Shown here piece by piece: positions 15,941 through 17,470 of a DNA stretch of 17,470 nucleotides; the first letter of the stretch is position 1; every line of letters starts with the position of its first letter. Origin of the DNA: UBA3071 sp965369635. Its GTDB lineage: Bacteria > Chloroflexota > Anaerolineae > UBA3071. The DNA lies in assembly GCA_965369635.1 (NCBI GenBank), contig CBDURC010000028.1:1-17470 (forward strand), in the 5' to 3' direction. Both the position numbers and the translations under genes were made by a program. The notes beneath the pieces were generated by a model. The model was not told the origin of the DNA. It was given only the letters and a program-made list of their open reading frames with translations, and ran no database searches.

Positions 15941-17113
15941 ATGAACGGCTCAGACGAACCGGCAGCCGCCCTCCAAACAGGGGGCGGGCCGCCAAGCGCC
16001 CTCTCCTTCTACTATGGCCACCCCGATCCCGACGCGTTCCCCCTAGCCGAGCTGCAGGAAGCAGTCGAGATCACACTGCAGCATCACATCCCTGCACCGC
16101 TGCTTTATGGCCCCGAACAAGGGCCGCCTCTGCTGCTGAACATCCTCTGCCGGAAGCTGCGGCGGGACGAAGGACTGAAAGTCAGCCCGAAGCAACTGTT
16201 CATCACCGCCGGTGCCTCGCAGGGACTGGACCTCATCTGCCGTCTCTGGGCGCGGCCCGGGGATGCGGTGCTGCTGGAAGCCCCCTCCTATCACGAGGCC
16301 ATCGCCGTCATGCGCGACTACCCCGTCCGTCTGGTCGCTGTGCCGCTGGACGACGAAGGGATCATGGTGGAGACACTGGCCGGTAAATTACGCCAACTGC
16401 GCACCGAAAACACAGACGTCGCTTTCCTCTACACCATCCCCACCTTTCAGAATCCCTCCGGCGTGACCATGACCGCGGCGCGGCGGCACGCGCTGGCAAC
16501 ATTGGCGCGGGACGAGAAGCTCTGGATCGTCGAGGACGACGTGTATCGCGATCTCTGCTACGAGGGAACGGTACCCCCTTCGCTGTTCGAGCTGACAGGC
16601 GGACAGGGCGTGCTGCGGCTGGGCAGTTTCAGCAAGACGCTAGCACCGGGTCTGCGGCTGGGGTGGGTGCTGGCCGAACAGGGGGCGGTGACACGGCTGG
16701 CCGACAGTGGGCTGCGCCAGTCGGCCGGCGGAGCCAATCCATTCACCGCCTACGTCGTCGCCGAGTTCTGCCGCGCTGGACATCTGGAGCCGCACGTGGC
16801 ACGATTGGTGGCTCGTTACCGTACCCGGCGAGATGCCATGCTTGAGGCCCTGGCAGCGACAATGCCGTCTGGTGTCACCTGGACGCTACCTCGCGGCGGC
16901 TTCTTTGTCTGGCTGACGCTGCCGGAGCCGCTGGCGGCACGGGAGGTGCTCGCCGCAGCCCAGGCGCGAGGTATCACCTTCCCCACCGGCGAGCCCTTCT
17001 TCGCCGAAGGGGGTGGGGAGCGCCACATTCGTCTTCCCTTCAGCTACGTCAGCCCTGCCGACATCGCCCGCGGCATGGACATACTGGGACAGGCCATTCG
17101 GGTTGTGAGTTGA
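15941..17113 (+). CDS. PLP-dependent class I/II aminotransferase (LysN/MocR-domain-like)
   Basis: A 390-residue fold-type I aminotransferase. Features: YGPEQGPPLLLNILCRKL near residue 56, the cofactor-binding TAGASQGLDLI, YTIPTFQNPSGVTM (substrate/PLP Asn), VEDDVYRDL (Asp holding the PLP ring) and the Schiff-base motif GSFSKTLAPGLRLGW with Lys232. Near the end RHIRLPFSY holds the carboxylate-binding Arg. The pattern resembles 2-aminoadipate/LysN-type enzymes and the catalytic half of MocR regulators, but there is no N-terminal GntR helix-turn-helix, so it is an enzyme rather than a regulator. The substrate may be an aromatic, branched or 2-aminoadipate-type amino acid; I cannot decide. It is preceded by a duplicated SD and lies 83 nt after spoVS, possibly on the same transcript. 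Confidence 0.92.
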   Translation: MNGSDEPAAALQTGGGPPSALSFYYGHPDPDAFPLAELQEAVEITLQHHIPAPLLYGPEQGPPLLLNILCRKLRRDEGLKVSPKQLFITAGASQGLDLICRLWARPGDAVLLEAPSYHEAIAVMRDYPVRLVAVPLDDEGIMVETLAGKLRQLRTENTDVAFLYTIPTFQNPSGVTMTAARRHALATLARDEKLWIVEDDVYRDLCYEGTVPPSLFELTGGQGVLRLGSFSKTLAPGLRLGWVLAEQGAVTRLADSGLRQSAGGANPFTAYVVAEFCRAGHLEPHVARLVARYRTRRDAMLEALAATMPSGVTWTLPRGGFFVWLTLPEPLAAREVLAAAQARGITFPTGEPFFAEGGGERHIRLPFSYVSPADIARGMDILGQAIRVVS

Positions 17114-17213
17114 GGGGGGAGTTTGAGTGTTCCCAAGGTTTCGGCTACCACAGGCGAGATGCAACGTAAAACGTGAAAGCGTGCGCTATGTCAGATTGTT
17201 ACACATCACACAG

Positions 17214-17255
17214 CAAGGCCCCTCACCACAATCGGGCGAGGGGCCTTGTCGTTGG
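17214..17255 (+). terminator. Probable terminator after the aminotransferase
   Basis: An 11-bp perfect stem (17214-17224 with 17238-17248; CAAGGCCCCTC and its complement) closes a 13-nt loop and is followed by TCGTTGGTGT. It lies about 100 nt after the stop. A second imperfect hairpin lies at 17263-17290. Nothing else in 17114-17350 is recognisable. Confidence 0.6.
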
Positions 17256-17358
17256 TGTCAGCGGAAGAGCGGAGAAACGGTTCCGCTTCCAAGAAACTGA
17301 AATGCACCCAAGAGGGTATCGTTCCAAACCTTCTGCGAACTTTGCAGTCAGCCGCGTT

Positions 17359-17387
17359 TTGACAGGACAGCACGCCAGCCTTATAAT
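17359..17387 (+). promoter_or_regulatory. Perfect consensus promoter for the oxidoreductase gene
   Basis: TTGACA (17359-17364), a 17-bp spacer and TATAAT (17382-17387). The start would be near 17394, with a leader of about 17 nt containing GGAGG (17399-17403), as in the dnaG promoter. Confidence 0.9.
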
Positions 17388-17410
17388 TCCAAGCCAATGG
17401 AGGACTCAAA

Positions 17411-17470
17411 ATGACTGTTGACGACTTAGTGATCCGCGTAGGCGGGGAATCAGGCGAAGGGATCGTGACC
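17411..17470 (+). CDS. 2-oxoacid:acceptor oxidoreductase alpha subunit (partial)
   Basis: The first 20 codons of a gene cut by the window edge. They read MTVDDLVIRVGGESGEGIVT. The LVIRVGGESGEGI stretch is typical of the N-terminal gamma domain of KorA-type alpha subunits (2-oxoglutarate or other 2-oxoacid:ferredoxin oxidoreductases), which decarboxylate 2-oxoacids to acyl-CoA. GGAGG lies 7 nt before the ATG, and a perfect promoter lies just upstream, so this is probably the first gene of an operon whose beta subunit lies outside the window. The 2-oxoacid specificity cannot be told from 20 residues. Confidence 0.8.
   Translation, partial: MTVDDLVIRVGGESGEGIVT

Noticed and set aside
17173..17421. 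Open frame of 82 codons after the aminotransferase
   Set aside because: It runs through a terminator hairpin and a perfect promoter and overlaps the start of the oxidoreductase gene; no similarity.

Overview
The window is a GC-rich stretch of bacterial chromosome carrying thirteen protein genes (the last cut by the window edge), one intact tRNA and several families of intergenic hairpin repeat. I infer a member of the Chloroflexota, most likely Anaerolineae-like. The grounds are a SpoVS homologue, Thr-Pro linkers in exported proteins, DUF11 and YVTN-type domains, short-period hairpin repeats between genes, and a pyruvate phosphate dikinase near 2-oxoacid:acceptor oxidoreductase genes. This is inference from gene content; no taxonomic search was possible.

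Layout. 1-2312: a plus-strand cluster of a nitrilase-family amidase, a TIGR04076 protein, a small lipoprotein and a GNAT acetyltransferase, the last three overlapping or nearly abutting. 2351-5218: ppdK with a consensus promoter and a downstream hairpin. 5389-8340: a large secreted modular protein (DUF11, glycoside hydrolase, Thr/Pro linker, PPC-like domain, beta-propeller). 8341-8684: a non-coding stretch with GGATC hairpins, a tRNA-like remnant, a DnaA box and a strong promoter. 8685-11830: dnaG and the sigma-70 gene, joined by a TTGA stop/start overlap. 12031-12149: tRNA-Asn(GTT) with its own promoter and terminator. 12195-13619: glyA with an unusual N-terminal extension. 13740-14135 (minus): a small DUF4760-like gene with its own promoter. 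14393-17113: queG, a spoVS homologue and a class I/II aminotransferase. 17411 to the end: the start of a 2-oxoacid:acceptor oxidoreductase alpha subunit behind a perfect consensus promoter.

How the parts relate. Most genes are housekeeping: primase and the likely primary sigma factor (the classical macromolecular-synthesis pair), one-carbon metabolism (glyA), tRNA-Asn and the last queuosine-synthesis step (queG; tRNA-Asn is a normal queuosine substrate), and pyruvate/PEP and 2-oxoacid metabolism. Five promoters are close to the TTGACA/TATAAT consensus, although the sigma factor encoded here has unusual residues in the segment that reads and melts the -10 element.

I found no defence system, CRISPR array, prophage or transposase. 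The features most worth following up are three copies of an 8-bp-period hairpin repeat whose conserved flank supplies the ribosome-binding site of the next gene, two further hairpin repeats with 9-bp and 10-bp periods, and a glycoside hydrolase domain inserted inside a DUF11 beta-sandwich.
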